A stretch of 64,000 bases of DNA, from the NCBI RefSeq assembly GCF_019303495.1, contig NZ_JAEVFI010000008.1, positions 133,548 through 197,547 on the forward strand, written 5' to 3'. Both the position numbers and the translations under genes were made by a program. Positions 16,321 through 24,522 of the stretch are shown piece by piece. Origin of the DNA: Streptomyces sp. JJ66 (GTDB lineage Bacteria > Actinomycetota > Actinomycetes > Streptomycetales > Streptomycetaceae). How positions within the stretch are numbered: position 1 is the stretch's first letter; each line of letters starts with the position of its first letter. Below the pieces are notes generated by a model that worked only from the letters and a program-made list of their open reading frames with translations, searched no databases and was not told the DNA's origin.

Positions 16321-17283
16321 ATGACCCACGATGCCCACGCCCTCACCGCCGCGCTCGACATCGGCGGCACCAAGATCGCCGGAGCGCTGGTGGCCGCCGA
16401 CGGCACCGTGCACGGCCGTACCGTGCGCCCGACCCCGCACGCGGCCTCCGGCGCGCGGGTGCTGGCCGCCGTCACCGAGGTCCTGGGGGTGCTGCGGGAG
16501 CTGTCGCGGTGGCCGCAGGTCACGGCGCTGGGCATCGGCAGCGCCGGTCCCGTGGACGCCCGCCGGGGCACGGTCAGCCCCGTCAACATCCCCGGCTGGC
16601 GCGACTTCCCGCTCGTGGAGGGCGTACGGGACGCTGCCTGCGGGCTCCCGGTCACGCTGGTCGGTGACGGCGTCGCGATGACCGCCGCCGAGCACGCCTG
16701 GGGCGCCGCCCGGGGCCACGACAGCGCGCTGGGCATGGTGGTGTCCACCGGTGTCGGTGGTGGCCTCGTGCTCGGTGGGCAGCCCTACCCGGGGCCCACC
16801 GGCAACGCCGGGCACATCGGCCACCTCAGCGTCGAACTCGACGGCGAGCGGTGCCCCTGCGGCGGGCGCGGCTGCGTCGAGCGGCTGGCGTCCGGCCCGG
16901 CGATCGTCCGCCGGGCGATGGCGGCGGGCTGGCGGCCCGCGCCGGACGGGGACGCGGGAGCCGCGGGCGTGGCCGCCGCCGCCCGGGCGGGCGATCCGGC
17001 CGCGCTGGACGCCTTCGCCCGTGCGGCCCGCGCCCTGGCCGCCGCCATCTCCGCCACCGCCGCGCTCACCGAGATCGAGGTCGCCGTCATCGGCGGGGGA
17101 GTGGCGCTCAGCGGAGATGTCCTGTTCACCCCGCTGCGGGCGGCGCTGGCCGACTACGCCACGCTGTCCTTCGTCCGCGGTCTGCGCGTTCTACCGGCCA
17201 GCCTGGGCACCGACGCCGGGCTGGCAGGCGCCGCAGCGGCGGCCCGCACGGCACCCGGGGTCCAGCTGTGCCCGCGTCCGTGA
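16321..17283 (+). CDS. ROK family sugar kinase
   Basis: The 320-aa protein begins with ALDIGGTKIAGALV, the phosphate-1 motif of ROK kinases, then shows VSTGVGGGLVLGG (phosphate-2), GHIGH with the catalytic region, and the zinc motif CPCGGRGCVE that defines ROK members. No HTH domain is present, so it is a kinase rather than a regulator; probable substrates are glucose or another hexose. ATG 16321 was preferred to an in-frame GTG at 16306 because the fold starts immediately; neither has a clear ribosome binding site. Confidence 0.85.
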   Translation: MTHDAHALTAALDIGGTKIAGALVAADGTVHGRTVRPTPHAASGARVLAAVTEVLGVLRELSRWPQVTALGIGSAGPVDARRGTVSPVNIPGWRDFPLVEGVRDAACGLPVTLVGDGVAMTAAEHAWGAARGHDSALGMVVSTGVGGGLVLGGQPYPGPTGNAGHIGHLSVELDGERCPCGGRGCVERLASGPAIVRRAMAAGWRPAPDGDAGAAGVAAAARAGDPAALDAFARAARALAAAISATAALTEIEVAVIGGGVALSGDVLFTPLRAALADYATLSFVRGLRVLPASLGTDAGLAGAAAAARTAPGVQLCPRP

Positions 17284-17393
17284 GGTCGCGCCCGGGCGCC
17301 CCTGACCCGCATGGGGGAACGCGGGAACAGCTGTGCGTTTCCCCGGCGGGGTGAACTGGGCACTGAACAGGGGGCCCACGAAGAGGGGGAACT

Positions 17394-18419
17394 GTGCTTG
17401 TCTGGCTGAACGGTGCCCGCGGTGCCGCGAAGAGCGCCACGGCCCGCGAACTGCTGTCCCTGCTCCCCGGCAGCACCCTGTACGACCCGCGCCTGGTCGG
17501 CTCCGGGCTGCGCGGCATGCTGCCGCCGCACCGGCTGGCCCGGGTCGCCGACTGCCGGGAGCTGCCCGCCTGGCGTCGCCTGGTGGTGGACACCGCCGCT
17601 GCGCTGCTGAGCGAGGTGTCCGGCCCGCTCGTCACCCCGATGACGCTGTTGCGTCAGGAGCACCGGGACGAGATCTTCGGCGGCCTCGCCGCCCGTCGCG
17701 TGCCGGTGCGGCACTTCCTGCTGGACGCGGACGAGGCGATCCTGCGCGCCCGGGTGATGGCCCGCGCGGGCGTGAGGGCGGATACAGCGGCGGCAGACGC
17801 CGCCCTGGGGCGTCACCTCGACGCCTACCGGCAGGCCCGCGCCTGGCTCGCCGGGGACGCGCACACCGTGGACACCGGCGCCCTCACCCCACGGCAGGCC
17901 GCCGAGCACATCGCCACGGCGCTGGACGCCGGTGCCGGGGCATGCGCCATCGTGCAGACCCCCGAGCCCACGGCGGAGACGGTCGCGGCCGGAGTCCTGC
18001 TCTTCGACGAACAGGACCGGGTGCTGCTGGTGGACCCCACCTACAAGCCCGGCTGGGAGTTCCCCGGCGGGGTCGTCGAGCGCGGCGAGGCGCCCGCGCG
18101 GGCCGGGGTGCGCGAGGTCGCCGAGGAGCTGGGCCTGCGGCTGCCCGAGCCGCCCCGGCTGCTGGTGGTCGATTGGGAGCCGCCGAAGCCGCCCGGCTTC
18201 GGCGGGCTGCGGCTGCTCTTCGACGGTGGTCTCCTGGCCGAGAAGGCCGCCCGCGAGCTGCTGCTGCCCTCAGCCGAGCTGCGCGGCTGGCGGTTCGCCG
18301 GTGAGCGGGAGGCGGCCGGCCTGCTGCCACCCGCGCGGCTGGCCCGGCTGCGCTGGGCCCTGCGCGCCCGCGAGCGGGGCAGGCCGCTCAACCTGGAGGC
18401 GGGGGTGCCGGTGGGATAG
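17394..18419 (+). CDS. Fusion of TmrB-like P-loop domain and NUDIX hydrolase
   Basis: A 341-aa two-domain protein. Residues ~1-185 resemble TmrB-type/AAA small kinases (VWLNGARGAAKSATA, residues 3-17, and VPVRHFLLDADEAILRARV). Residues ~195-330 are a NUDIX domain with a perfect signature GVVERGEAPARAGVREVAEE from about residue 225 (G-x5-E-x7-RE-x2-EE-x-G). NUDIX enzymes hydrolyse nucleoside diphosphate derivatives. The Walker A is unusual: Ala-12 stands where the conserved Gly before Lys-Ser is expected, so ATP binding may be weak. GTG 17394 has AGAGGGGGA just upstream. The substrate is unknown. Confidence 0.8.
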   Translation: MLVWLNGARGAAKSATARELLSLLPGSTLYDPRLVGSGLRGMLPPHRLARVADCRELPAWRRLVVDTAAALLSEVSGPLVTPMTLLRQEHRDEIFGGLAARRVPVRHFLLDADEAILRARVMARAGVRADTAAADAALGRHLDAYRQARAWLAGDAHTVDTGALTPRQAAEHIATALDAGAGACAIVQTPEPTAETVAAGVLLFDEQDRVLLVDPTYKPGWEFPGGVVERGEAPARAGVREVAEELGLRLPEPPRLLVVDWEPPKPPGFGGLRLLFDGGLLAEKAARELLLPSAELRGWRFAGEREAAGLLPPARLARLRWALRARERGRPLNLEAGVPVG

Positions 18420-18485
18420 GCGCCACTGAGGGACGGCGCCCACCCCGCTCGGTGCCTCAGGGGGCCGGGCACCATCGCTGTGGAC

Positions 18486-19904
18486 TCAGGCGCGGCGGGC
18501 GTAGCCGCGCAGGAACAGGGCCTCGGTCACCGCCATGCGGCGCAGCTCGTCCGGGCAGACGCTCTCGTTCACCGCGTGGATCTGCGCCTTCGGTTCGCTC
18601 AGTCCGATGAGCAGGATCTCCGCCGTGGGGTAGAGCGAGGCGAGGGTGTTGCACAGCGGGATGGAGCCGCCCATTCCGGCTACCGCCATCGGCTGGCCGT
18701 CGTAGGCGGCGCGCATGGCGTCGGCCATCGCGGCGTAGGCCGGGCTGGAGGTGTCGGCACTGAAGGGCTGCCCCTGGCCCACCTGCTCGGTCGATACCCG
18801 GGCGCGCCAGGGCACGTGCGCCGCAAGGTGCGCGGTCAGCAGCGCGGTCGCCTCCGTGGCGTCCACCCCCGGCGGCACCCGCAGGCTCAGCAGCGCCCGC
18901 GCGGTGGCCTGCACCGACGGCGTCGCGCCCACCACGGGCGGGCAGTCGATGCCGAGCACGGTGACCGCCGGACGGGCCCACAGCCGGTCAGCGACCGTGC
19001 CGGAACCGATCAGGCTCACACCGTCCAGCACCCTGGCATCGCGGCGGAAGTCCTCCTCGGGGTATTGGAGCCCGTCCCAGCAGGCGTCGGCGGGCAGACC
19101 GTCAACGGTGGTGGAGCCGTCCCCGGCGCGCAGCGAGTCCAGCACCCGGATGAGGGCGGCCAGCGCATCCGGCGCGGCCCCGCCGAACTGGCCGGAGTGC
19201 AGGTTGCCCGCCAGCGTGTCCACGGTGACGCGCACCAGCGTCATGCCCCGCAGCACGCTGGTCACGGTCGGCAGACCGGCCTGGAAGTTGCCCGCGTCGC
19301 CGATGACGATCGTGTCGGCCGCCAGCAGCTCGGGGTGGGCCTCGGCGTAGCGCTCCAGCCCGCCCGTGCCCTGCTCCTCGGAACCCTCCACGATCATCTT
19401 CACCGTGACCGGCACGCCGCCGTGCTCCCGCAGCGCACGCAGCGCCAGCAGATGCATCACGAAGCCGCCCTTGCAGTCGGCGGCACCGCGCCCGTACCAG
19501 CGGCCGTCCCGCTCGGTCAGCTCGAACGGCGGTGAGTCCCACCCGGCCAGGTCCAGTGGCGGCTGCACGTCGTAGTGGGCGTACAGCAGCACGGTGGGCG
19601 CCCCGACGGGGCCGGGCAGCAGGCCGTACACCGAGGTGGTCCCGTCCGGCGTCGCCAGCCCGGCGACGTCGGTGAAGCCCTCGGCGCGCAGGGCGTCGGC
19701 GATCCAGCCCGCCGCGCCCTCGCACTCGCTCACCGGGAACTGCTCCGGGTCCGCCACCGACTGAAACCGCACCAGCTCGGCCAGCTCGGTGCGGGCGCGC
19801 GACAGCAGGGCGGCGACGGTGGCCGCCACGCCCTCGGCCGCGTCCGTGGCGGCGGTCTGCCCGTCCGGGCCGGATGCGGGACGCTGCGCCGGGTCCTGCG
19901 CCAT
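18486..19904 (-). CDS. M20 family metallopeptidase (dipeptidase)
   Basis: A 472-aa cytoplasmic di-zinc peptidase. Ligand motifs: LLYAHYDVQPP (His, Asp), GRGAADCKGGFVMHLL (bridging Asp), EGSEEQGTGG (general base Glu and Glu ligand), VIGDAGN (Asp) and the final His in KAQIHAVNESV. The insert between them is the dimerisation/lid domain. It should hydrolyse small peptides (carnosinase/CNDP-like subgroup). The ATG at 19904 has CAGGAG upstream. It is monocistronic and divergent from the flavoprotein gene at 20082. Confidence 0.9.
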   Translation of the reverse strand: MAQDPAQRPASGPDGQTAATDAAEGVAATVAALLSRARTELAELVRFQSVADPEQFPVSECEGAAGWIADALRAEGFTDVAGLATPDGTTSVYGLLPGPVGAPTVLLYAHYDVQPPLDLAGWDSPPFELTERDGRWYGRGAADCKGGFVMHLLALRALREHGGVPVTVKMIVEGSEEQGTGGLERYAEAHPELLAADTIVIGDAGNFQAGLPTVTSVLRGMTLVRVTVDTLAGNLHSGQFGGAAPDALAALIRVLDSLRAGDGSTTVDGLPADACWDGLQYPEEDFRRDARVLDGVSLIGSGTVADRLWARPAVTVLGIDCPPVVGATPSVQATARALLSLRVPPGVDATEATALLTAHLAAHVPWRARVSTEQVGQGQPFSADTSSPAYAAMADAMRAAYDGQPMAVAGMGGSIPLCNTLASLYPTAEILLIGLSEPKAQIHAVNESVCPDELRRMAVTEALFLRGYARRA

Positions 19905-20081
19905 GGGGATGCTCCTGGAACGTCGAGAGACTGCGTCGTCGGTCCGGCGAGCGGGATCGCCGCCCGTCCGGCGGTGGTGATCCTCCCACAGCGGGTCGGC
20001 TCTCCCCCCGGGCCGTAGGATGCCCGCAGGGCCTGGCCCTCACCTCAAGCCGGACGTCGGGAGCGGGAGCGGAAGCGGACA

Positions 20082-21344
20082 GTGAGCAGCGAGAACACCC
20101 CGGACGAGGCTGAGGGCACCGCACATAGTGAAGCCGAGGGCACCGCACACGGTGAAGGGGCCTCGCGCCCGGTCTGGGACGTGGTCGTCGTCGGCGCTGG
20201 TCCAGCCGGGGCGAGCGCCGCCCACGCCGCCGCTGTCGCCGGACGCCGCGTGCTGCTGCTGGAGAAGGCCGAACTGCCGCGTTACAAGACGTGCGGCGGC
20301 GGCATCATCGGCCCCACGCGCGACGCGCTGCCGCCGGGCGTGGAGTTGCCACTGCGGGACCGGGTGCACGCCGTGACGTTCTCGCTCGACGGCCGCTTCG
20401 CCCGTACCCGCCGCTCCCGGCGGATGCTCTTCGGCCTGGTCAACCGGCCCGAGTTCGACCAGGCGCTGGTGGCGGCGGCACAGAAAGCGGGTGCCGAACT
20501 GCGGACCGGCGCCAGTGTCTCCCGCGTCGAGCAGCACGGGCCAGCGGTGCCCGACCGGCGCACGGTCGCGGTCGTCCTCAGTGGCGGCGAGACGATCCTC
20601 GCGCGCGCGGTCGTCGGCGCGGACGGCAGCGCGAGCCGCATAGGAGCCCACGTCGGGGTGAAGCTGGACCAGGTGGACCTCGGTCTGGAGGCGGAGATCC
20701 CCGTCCCGGCTACCGTCGCGCAGGACTGGGCAGGCCGCGTCCTCATCGACTGGGGTCCGCTGCCCGGTAGTTACGGCTGGGTCTTCCCCAAGGGCGACAC
20801 CCTCACGGTCGGCGTCATCGCGGCGCGCGGAGAGGGCGCCGCGACCAAGCGCTACCTGGAGGATTTCATCGCCCGGCTGGGCCTGGCCGGATTCGAACCC
20901 GCGGTCTCCTCCGGCCACCTGACGCGCTGCCGGGCCGATGACTCGCCGCTGAGCCGTGGCCGCGTCCTGGTCTGCGGCGACGCGGCCGGGCTGCTGGAGC
21001 CCTGGACGCGCGAGGGCATCTCCTACGCGCTGCGCTCCGGGCGGCTGGCGGGTCAGTGGGCGGCGCGCATCGCCGAGGCGGGCGACGCCGTGGACGCGCG
21101 GCGGCAGGCGCTGAACTACGCGTTCGCCGTCACCTCCGGGCTCGGGGCGGAGATGGGCGTGGGACGCCGCCTGCACCAGGTGTTCTCCCAGCGGCCGAAG
21201 CTGCTGCACGCGACGCTCACCGGATTCCGCCCGGCGTGGTCCACGTTCGCGCAGATCACCCGGGGCACGACGACGCTGGCCGGGATCGTCCGCACCCACC
21301 CGCTGGCCCGCCGCGCGCTGGGCGCGCTGGACCGGCGGGGCTGA
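20082..21344 (+). CDS. Geranylgeranyl reductase family FAD-dependent oxidoreductase
   Basis: A 420-aa flavoprotein. After a ~28-residue acidic N-terminal extension come VVVVGAGPAGASAAHAAA (FAD dinucleotide fold), LPRYKTCGGGI (family signature), VVGADGSASRIG and GRVLVCGDAAGLLEPWTREG (second FAD motif). Family members reduce isoprenoid chains of menaquinones or lipids in actinobacteria. The GTG start at 20082 follows GGGAGCGGAAGC. The extension contains two tandem 24-nt units (20109-20132 and 20133-20156) encoding AEGTAHSE/AEGTAHGE. It ends at a 19-bp terminator. Confidence 0.85.
   Translation: MSSENTPDEAEGTAHSEAEGTAHGEGASRPVWDVVVVGAGPAGASAAHAAAVAGRRVLLLEKAELPRYKTCGGGIIGPTRDALPPGVELPLRDRVHAVTFSLDGRFARTRRSRRMLFGLVNRPEFDQALVAAAQKAGAELRTGASVSRVEQHGPAVPDRRTVAVVLSGGETILARAVVGADGSASRIGAHVGVKLDQVDLGLEAEIPVPATVAQDWAGRVLIDWGPLPGSYGWVFPKGDTLTVGVIAARGEGAATKRYLEDFIARLGLAGFEPAVSSGHLTRCRADDSPLSRGRVLVCGDAAGLLEPWTREGISYALRSGRLAGQWAARIAEAGDAVDARRQALNYAFAVTSGLGAEMGVGRRLHQVFSQRPKLLHATLTGFRPAWSTFAQITRGTTTLAGIVRTHPLARRALGALDRRG
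20109..20156 (+). repeat. Tandem 24-nt in-frame repeat (2 copies)
   Basis: Two adjacent 24-nt units (20109-20132, 20133-20156) differ at only a few bases and encode AEGTAHSE then AEGTAHGE in the N-terminal extension of the flavoprotein. Confidence 0.85.
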
Positions 21345-21348
21345 CGGC

Positions 21349-21397
21349 ACCCGGTACCACGGGCCGCCCGCGCCCGGCGCGGCCCGTGGTACCGGGT
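21349..21397. terminator. Bidirectional terminator, 19-bp perfect stem
   Basis: 21349-21367 pairs perfectly with 21379-21397 around an 11-nt loop. It lies 4 nt after the flavoprotein stop and touches the stop codon of the convergent small membrane protein gene. Confidence 0.88.
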
Positions 21398-21609
21398 CAG
21401 CGGCGCAGGACCCGCACGACGCGGGCACAGAAGACGGCGCCCCCGGCCCACCCGGCGGCGGTGAGCCAGAAGGCGGGCATCGGCCACACCAGTACGGGCG
21501 CGGCGAGCAGCAGGAAGACGGCCAGCCCCAGCAGAGCGCCGGTGACGCAGGCGTAGCCCGTCTCGACGGTCACCGCGTCGCGTTCGGCCGGTGTGCGTGT
21601 CGCCACCAC
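21397..21609 (-). CDS. Small two-helix membrane protein (DUF6332-like)
   Basis: A 70-aa protein: a polar N-terminus with RTPAERDAVTVETGYA, then two hydrophobic helices (about residues 22-45 and 47-63) and a basic C-terminal tail. It resembles the short Streptomyces family DUF6332 as I remember it; the function is unknown. The start is one of two consecutive GTG codons (21609, 21606) after AAGGGGGAT. It lies downstream of the DUF4442 gene on the same strand (32-nt gap), so the two may be co-transcribed. Confidence 0.6.
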   Translation of the reverse strand: MVATRTPAERDAVTVETGYACVTGALLGLAVFLLLAAPVLVWPMPAFWLTAAGWAGGAVFCARVVRVLRR

Positions 21610-21641
21610 ATCCCCCTTGACCAGCCGTCAGACCGGGCGCG

Positions 21642-22106
21642 TCAGGAGCGGCCTGGCCTGCGGCGTACGTAGAGCTGTTTGCGGACCCGGGCTACGACCG
21701 TACCGTCCTGGCCGAGCACCGTGCAGGTGAACCAGGGCAGCGCCTTGGCGCCGTCGGCGGTCGCGGCCCGGATCTCCTTCAGCCGGTCGGGGGTGAGCTT
21801 GAAGTCGGCGTACACCTCACCGCGGCCGGGCGAGACGAAGTCGATCTCGGCGGACTTGTCCCACACGATGTAGTCCTCGCCGAGCGAGGAGACGACCAGC
21901 AGGGCCCAGAACGGGTCGGTCATGGAGAACAGCGAGCCGCCGAAGTGGGTGCCGAAGTAGTTCCGGTTGAAGCGGCCCAGGCGCAGCCGGACGCGGGCGC
22001 TGCTCCAGTCGTCGGCGAGGTGCAGGACGCGGATGCCCGCGAAACGGAACGGCGGCCACCAGTTCATGCCGAGGCGCAGCGTGGCCGGACTCATGCGGCG
22101 TGCCAT
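21642..22106 (-). CDS. DUF4442 hotdog-fold thioesterase-like protein
   Basis: A 154-aa single hotdog domain: NRNYFGTHFGGSLFSMTDPF is the central helix region with the His/Gly-rich active-site loop, and DKSAEIDFVSPGRGEVYADF the following strand. DUF4442 proteins are related to PaaI-type acyl-CoA thioesterases; the substrate is unproven. The ATG at 22106 has no ribosome binding site but a TAGGCT 6 nt upstream (leaderless). A TTAC-N6-GTAA palindrome overlaps the expected -35 area, so it is probably repressed by a TetR-like factor or by the divergent ROK regulator. Confidence 0.8.
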   Translation of the reverse strand: MARRMSPATLRLGMNWWPPFRFAGIRVLHLADDWSSARVRLRLGRFNRNYFGTHFGGSLFSMTDPFWALLVVSSLGEDYIVWDKSAEIDFVSPGRGEVYADFKLTPDRLKEIRAATADGAKALPWFTCTVLGQDGTVVARVRKQLYVRRRPGRS

Positions 22107-22195
22107 GCCGGGAGCCTAGCATTAATATTACCAGTCAGTAACCGGGGAGCCGGATACCGAGGGCGCGCTTTGTTCAGTGCCCACACAAAGCCAGA
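22107..22195. promoter_or_regulatory. Divergent promoter/operator region between DUF4442 gene and ROK regulator
   Basis: Three symmetric elements are packed in 89 bp: an AT palindrome TAATATTA (22123-22130), TTAC-cagtca-GTAA (22128-22141), and GCTTTG-N13-CAAAGC (22167-22172 / 22186-22191) directly before the ROK regulator start. The DUF4442 -10 (TAGGCT, minus strand) lies at 22113-22118, so TTAC-N6-GTAA would cover its -35. The third element is well placed for autoregulation of the ROK protein. Factor assignments are inference. Confidence 0.5.
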
Positions 22196-23434
22196 ATGGA
22201 TGCCGTGACCCACCATCGAACCCGCCCTGACCGGGGCCGCAGTGCGCTGGGACCGGCGCTGCAGCTCGTGCACACCGGCCGCGCCCCCACCCGGGCCCAG
22301 CTCACCGCCGAGCTGGGCGTGACCCGGGCCACCGCGGGAGCCGTCGCCGCCGAGCTGCAGAGCCTCGGCCTGATCACCGTGGACGCCCGCCCCGCCATCG
22401 CCGCCGGAGCCCAGGGCCGCCCCTCGCACCGGCTGGCCGTGGACCCGGCCGGGCCCGTCGTGCTCGCCGCCCAGGTCCACGCCGACGGCTTCCGCGCCGC
22501 ACTGGTCGGGCTCGGCGGCACCATCGTGGCCACCGCCCCCGGCTGCGGGGACGTAGACGCCGACCCGGTGCGGGTCCTGCGCCAGGTGGTCTCGGCGGGC
22601 GCCGAGTTGCTGGAACAGACCGGGCGGCGCTGCGTGGGCGCCGGGCTCGCCGTGCCCTCCGCCGTCGCCGAGCCCGAGGGGCTGGCGCTCAACCCGCTCC
22701 ACCTGGCCTGGCCGCCCGGCGCGCCCGTGCGGTCGCTGTTCGCCCAGTGTCTGGCCGAAGCCGGCATCACCGGCCCGGCACCCGGTGCTCCCGTCACCGG
22801 ATACGCGGCCAACGACGTCAACCTCGGCGCGCTCGCCGAACACCGGCACGGCGCCGGACGCGGCGCGCGGCACCTGCTGTGCGTGGCCACCGGGCACCGT
22901 GGCGTGGGCGGCGCACTCGTCCTGCGCGGACGGCTGCACACCGGCAGCGCGGGGCTGGCACTGGAGGTCGGCCACCTCACCGTGGACCCGCAGGGCAGGC
23001 CGTGTCACTGCGGCTCACGCGGCTGCCTGGACGTCGAGACCGACCCGCTGGCCCTGCTGGACGCCGCCGGGCGCACCCCCGGCCCGGAGTCCTCGCTGCT
23101 GCACCAGGCCCGCGAACTGCTGCGCACCGCCTACCCGGACGACCCCGCCGTACGCGCCGCCGCCCACCTGCTCATCGACCGGCTCGGACTCGGGATCGCC
23201 GGACTCGTCAACATCCTCAACCCCGACCGCGTCATCCTCGGCGGCCTGCACCGCGAGCTGCTGCGCGCCGACGAGGAGCGGCTGCGGGCTGGGATCGCCG
23301 AAGGCAGCCTGTGGGGCCGCAGCGGCGAAGTACCGGTACTGGCGTGCACGCTGGACCACAACAGCCTGGTCGGCGCGGCCGAGCTGGCCTGGCAGCCCAT
23401 CCTGGACGACCCGCTGACCCTGCAGGAGACGTGA
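22196..23434 (+). CDS. ROK family transcriptional regulator (NagC/XylR type)
   Basis: A 412-aa protein. Residues ~18-60 form a winged HTH (PTRAQLTAELGVTRATAGAV), followed by a ROK sugar-binding domain containing the zinc motif CHCGSRGCLDVE and a GLVNILNPDRVILGG near the end. The kinase catalytic motif is degenerate (LEVGHLTVD), as in regulators. It probably senses a sugar or sugar phosphate and controls nearby or distant catabolic genes. ATG 22196 was chosen; no clear ribosome binding site is seen. It is divergent from the DUF4442 gene. Confidence 0.87.
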   Translation: MDAVTHHRTRPDRGRSALGPALQLVHTGRAPTRAQLTAELGVTRATAGAVAAELQSLGLITVDARPAIAAGAQGRPSHRLAVDPAGPVVLAAQVHADGFRAALVGLGGTIVATAPGCGDVDADPVRVLRQVVSAGAELLEQTGRRCVGAGLAVPSAVAEPEGLALNPLHLAWPPGAPVRSLFAQCLAEAGITGPAPGAPVTGYAANDVNLGALAEHRHGAGRGARHLLCVATGHRGVGGALVLRGRLHTGSAGLALEVGHLTVDPQGRPCHCGSRGCLDVETDPLALLDAAGRTPGPESSLLHQARELLRTAYPDDPAVRAAAHLLIDRLGLGIAGLVNILNPDRVILGGLHRELLRADEERLRAGIAEGSLWGRSGEVPVLACTLDHNSLVGAAELAWQPILDDPLTLQET

Positions 23435-23487
23435 GGTGACGATCCGCCCCGGCCGCCTGCTGCGAGACGCCGACAGCTGAACCGGCG

Positions 23488-23964
23488 TCAGCCCGGCGCG
23501 GTGGGCGTGGGCTCGGCCGTCCGCGACCGGGAGCCGCCGTGCGCCGCCGCCCGCCCGGCAGGCGGCACGGGCAGGGTGAACCACACGACCTTGCCCTGGC
23601 CGCCCTGTTGGGCTCGCATGCCCCAGCTTTCGCTCACGGCCGCCACCAGGGCCAGGCCCCGCCCGCTGGTGGCCGACGCGCCCACCGAGCGCACCTGGGG
23701 CAGCTTCGGGTCGTGGTCGCGGACCGAGATCGTCACCTTGTCCCACAGCAGCACGATCTCCACCGTGCAGTGCTTGTCGGCTCCGGTATGCCGGTGCACG
23801 TTCGCCAGCAGTTCGGTGACGCCGAGCGCCGCGGTGTCGATGAGCTGACTGAGCTGCCAGTACCGGAGCTGCGCGGAGACGATGCGGCGGACCTGGCCGA
23901 TGCGTGACGGCAGGGCCTGGAACTCGACCGCGCAGTGGCGGCTGGCGGCGGGCTGAGTGATCAC
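23488..23964 (-). CDS. RsbW/SpoIIAB-like ATP-binding protein (HATPase_c_2)
   Basis: A 158-aa GHKL ATPase: [14 protein letters not shown] is the N-box (with Asn and the Mg-binding Glu), VRDHDPKLP the G1 region, and [12 protein letters not shown] the G2 region. Such small proteins in Streptomyces are anti-sigma-factor kinases or regulators acting with anti-anti-sigma proteins and PP2C phosphatases. The last ~25 residues are a disordered basic/Pro-rich tail. GTG start at 23964. No sigma factor or antagonist gene is adjacent, so the partner is unknown; a PP2C phosphatase gene lies 17 kb away. Confidence 0.85.
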   Translation of the reverse strand: MITQPAASRHCAVEFQALPSRIGQVRRIVSAQLRYWQLSQLIDTAALGVTELLANVHRHTGADKHCTVEIVLLWDKVTISVRDHDPKLPQVRSVGASATSGRGLALVAAVSESWGMRAQQGGQGKVVWFTLPVPPAGRAAAHGGSRSRTAEPTPTAPG

Positions 23965-24078
23965 GGCTGCGACTCCCTCGGGCCGGGGGCGACATGCGTG
24001 GCGGGGGCCGGGCCGCAGAACGCGGCCTGGACCTACCAGCGTGATTCAGCTCACATGGTTGCGCAAATCGGGTGGTGT

Positions 24079-24417
24079 TCAAGGGTGCACGATGCGTCGA
24101 TGCGCGGCGATCTTCGCCGCCCGTTCGCGCGCCACGCCCAGGGCTCCCGCCAGACCTTCCCGCGCCGCCCGCGGCAGGCGCAGCGCGTACCGCTTCCCGC
24201 GCAGCGTCACCACCGTGCGGCCGGCTACCCCCAGCAACTCGGCGAACCACGGCCGCGCCAGCCGCACTTCGGACACCGGAGCGCCGTCGATCTCCCGGCC
24301 GTAGCTGGTGAGCAGCGCCAACCGCCCGTCCTGCACGAGCACCCGGCCCGCCTGGGTCAGGGAACGCCGCTGCCGCCGCACCGGTACCCCGCTGACGTCG
24401 AAATCGGGAACCGTCAT
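24079..24417 (-). CDS. Conserved hypothetical protein, 112 aa
   Basis: Starts [20 protein letters not shown] at ATG 24417, preceded by a weak GAAGGCGG. It is small and basic, with a beta-rich middle ([20 protein letters not shown]), a segment [20 protein letters not shown], and a basic C-terminal tail. I do not recognise a functional family, but the codon bias is that of a real gene and the product reads like a conserved Streptomyces hypothetical. It lies between the RsbW-like ATPase gene, on the same strand, and the divergent PLP enzyme. Confidence 0.6.
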   Translation of the reverse strand: MTVPDFDVSGVPVRRQRRSLTQAGRVLVQDGRLALLTSYGREIDGAPVSEVRLARPWFAELLGVAGRTVVTLRGKRYALRLPRAAREGLAGALGVARERAAKIAAHRRIVHP

Positions 24418-24510
24418 CGCGCACCGCCTTCGCCGCCGGCCGCCGCCCGCGCACGGCCGTGTTCCTGTGGGCAGTGTGCCCGGGGACCGGGCCGTACACC
24501 AGAGGCCGCC

Positions 24511-24516
24511 TATCAT
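24511..24516 (+). promoter_or_regulatory. Leaderless -10 element of the PLP enzyme gene
   Basis: TATCAT, 6 nt before GTG 24523, with no ribosome binding site between. Confidence 0.45.
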
Positions 24517-24522
24517 CGCGGC

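Noticed and set aside
17358..22182. Complementary 12-mers GGGCACTGAACA (17358) and TGTTCAGTGCCC (22171)
   Set aside because: A 12-base match in 64 kb is expected by chance many times; no other shared context.
23436..23480. 15-codon ORF directly after the ROK regulator
   Set aside because: Too short and without support; could be a leader peptide but nothing indicates it.
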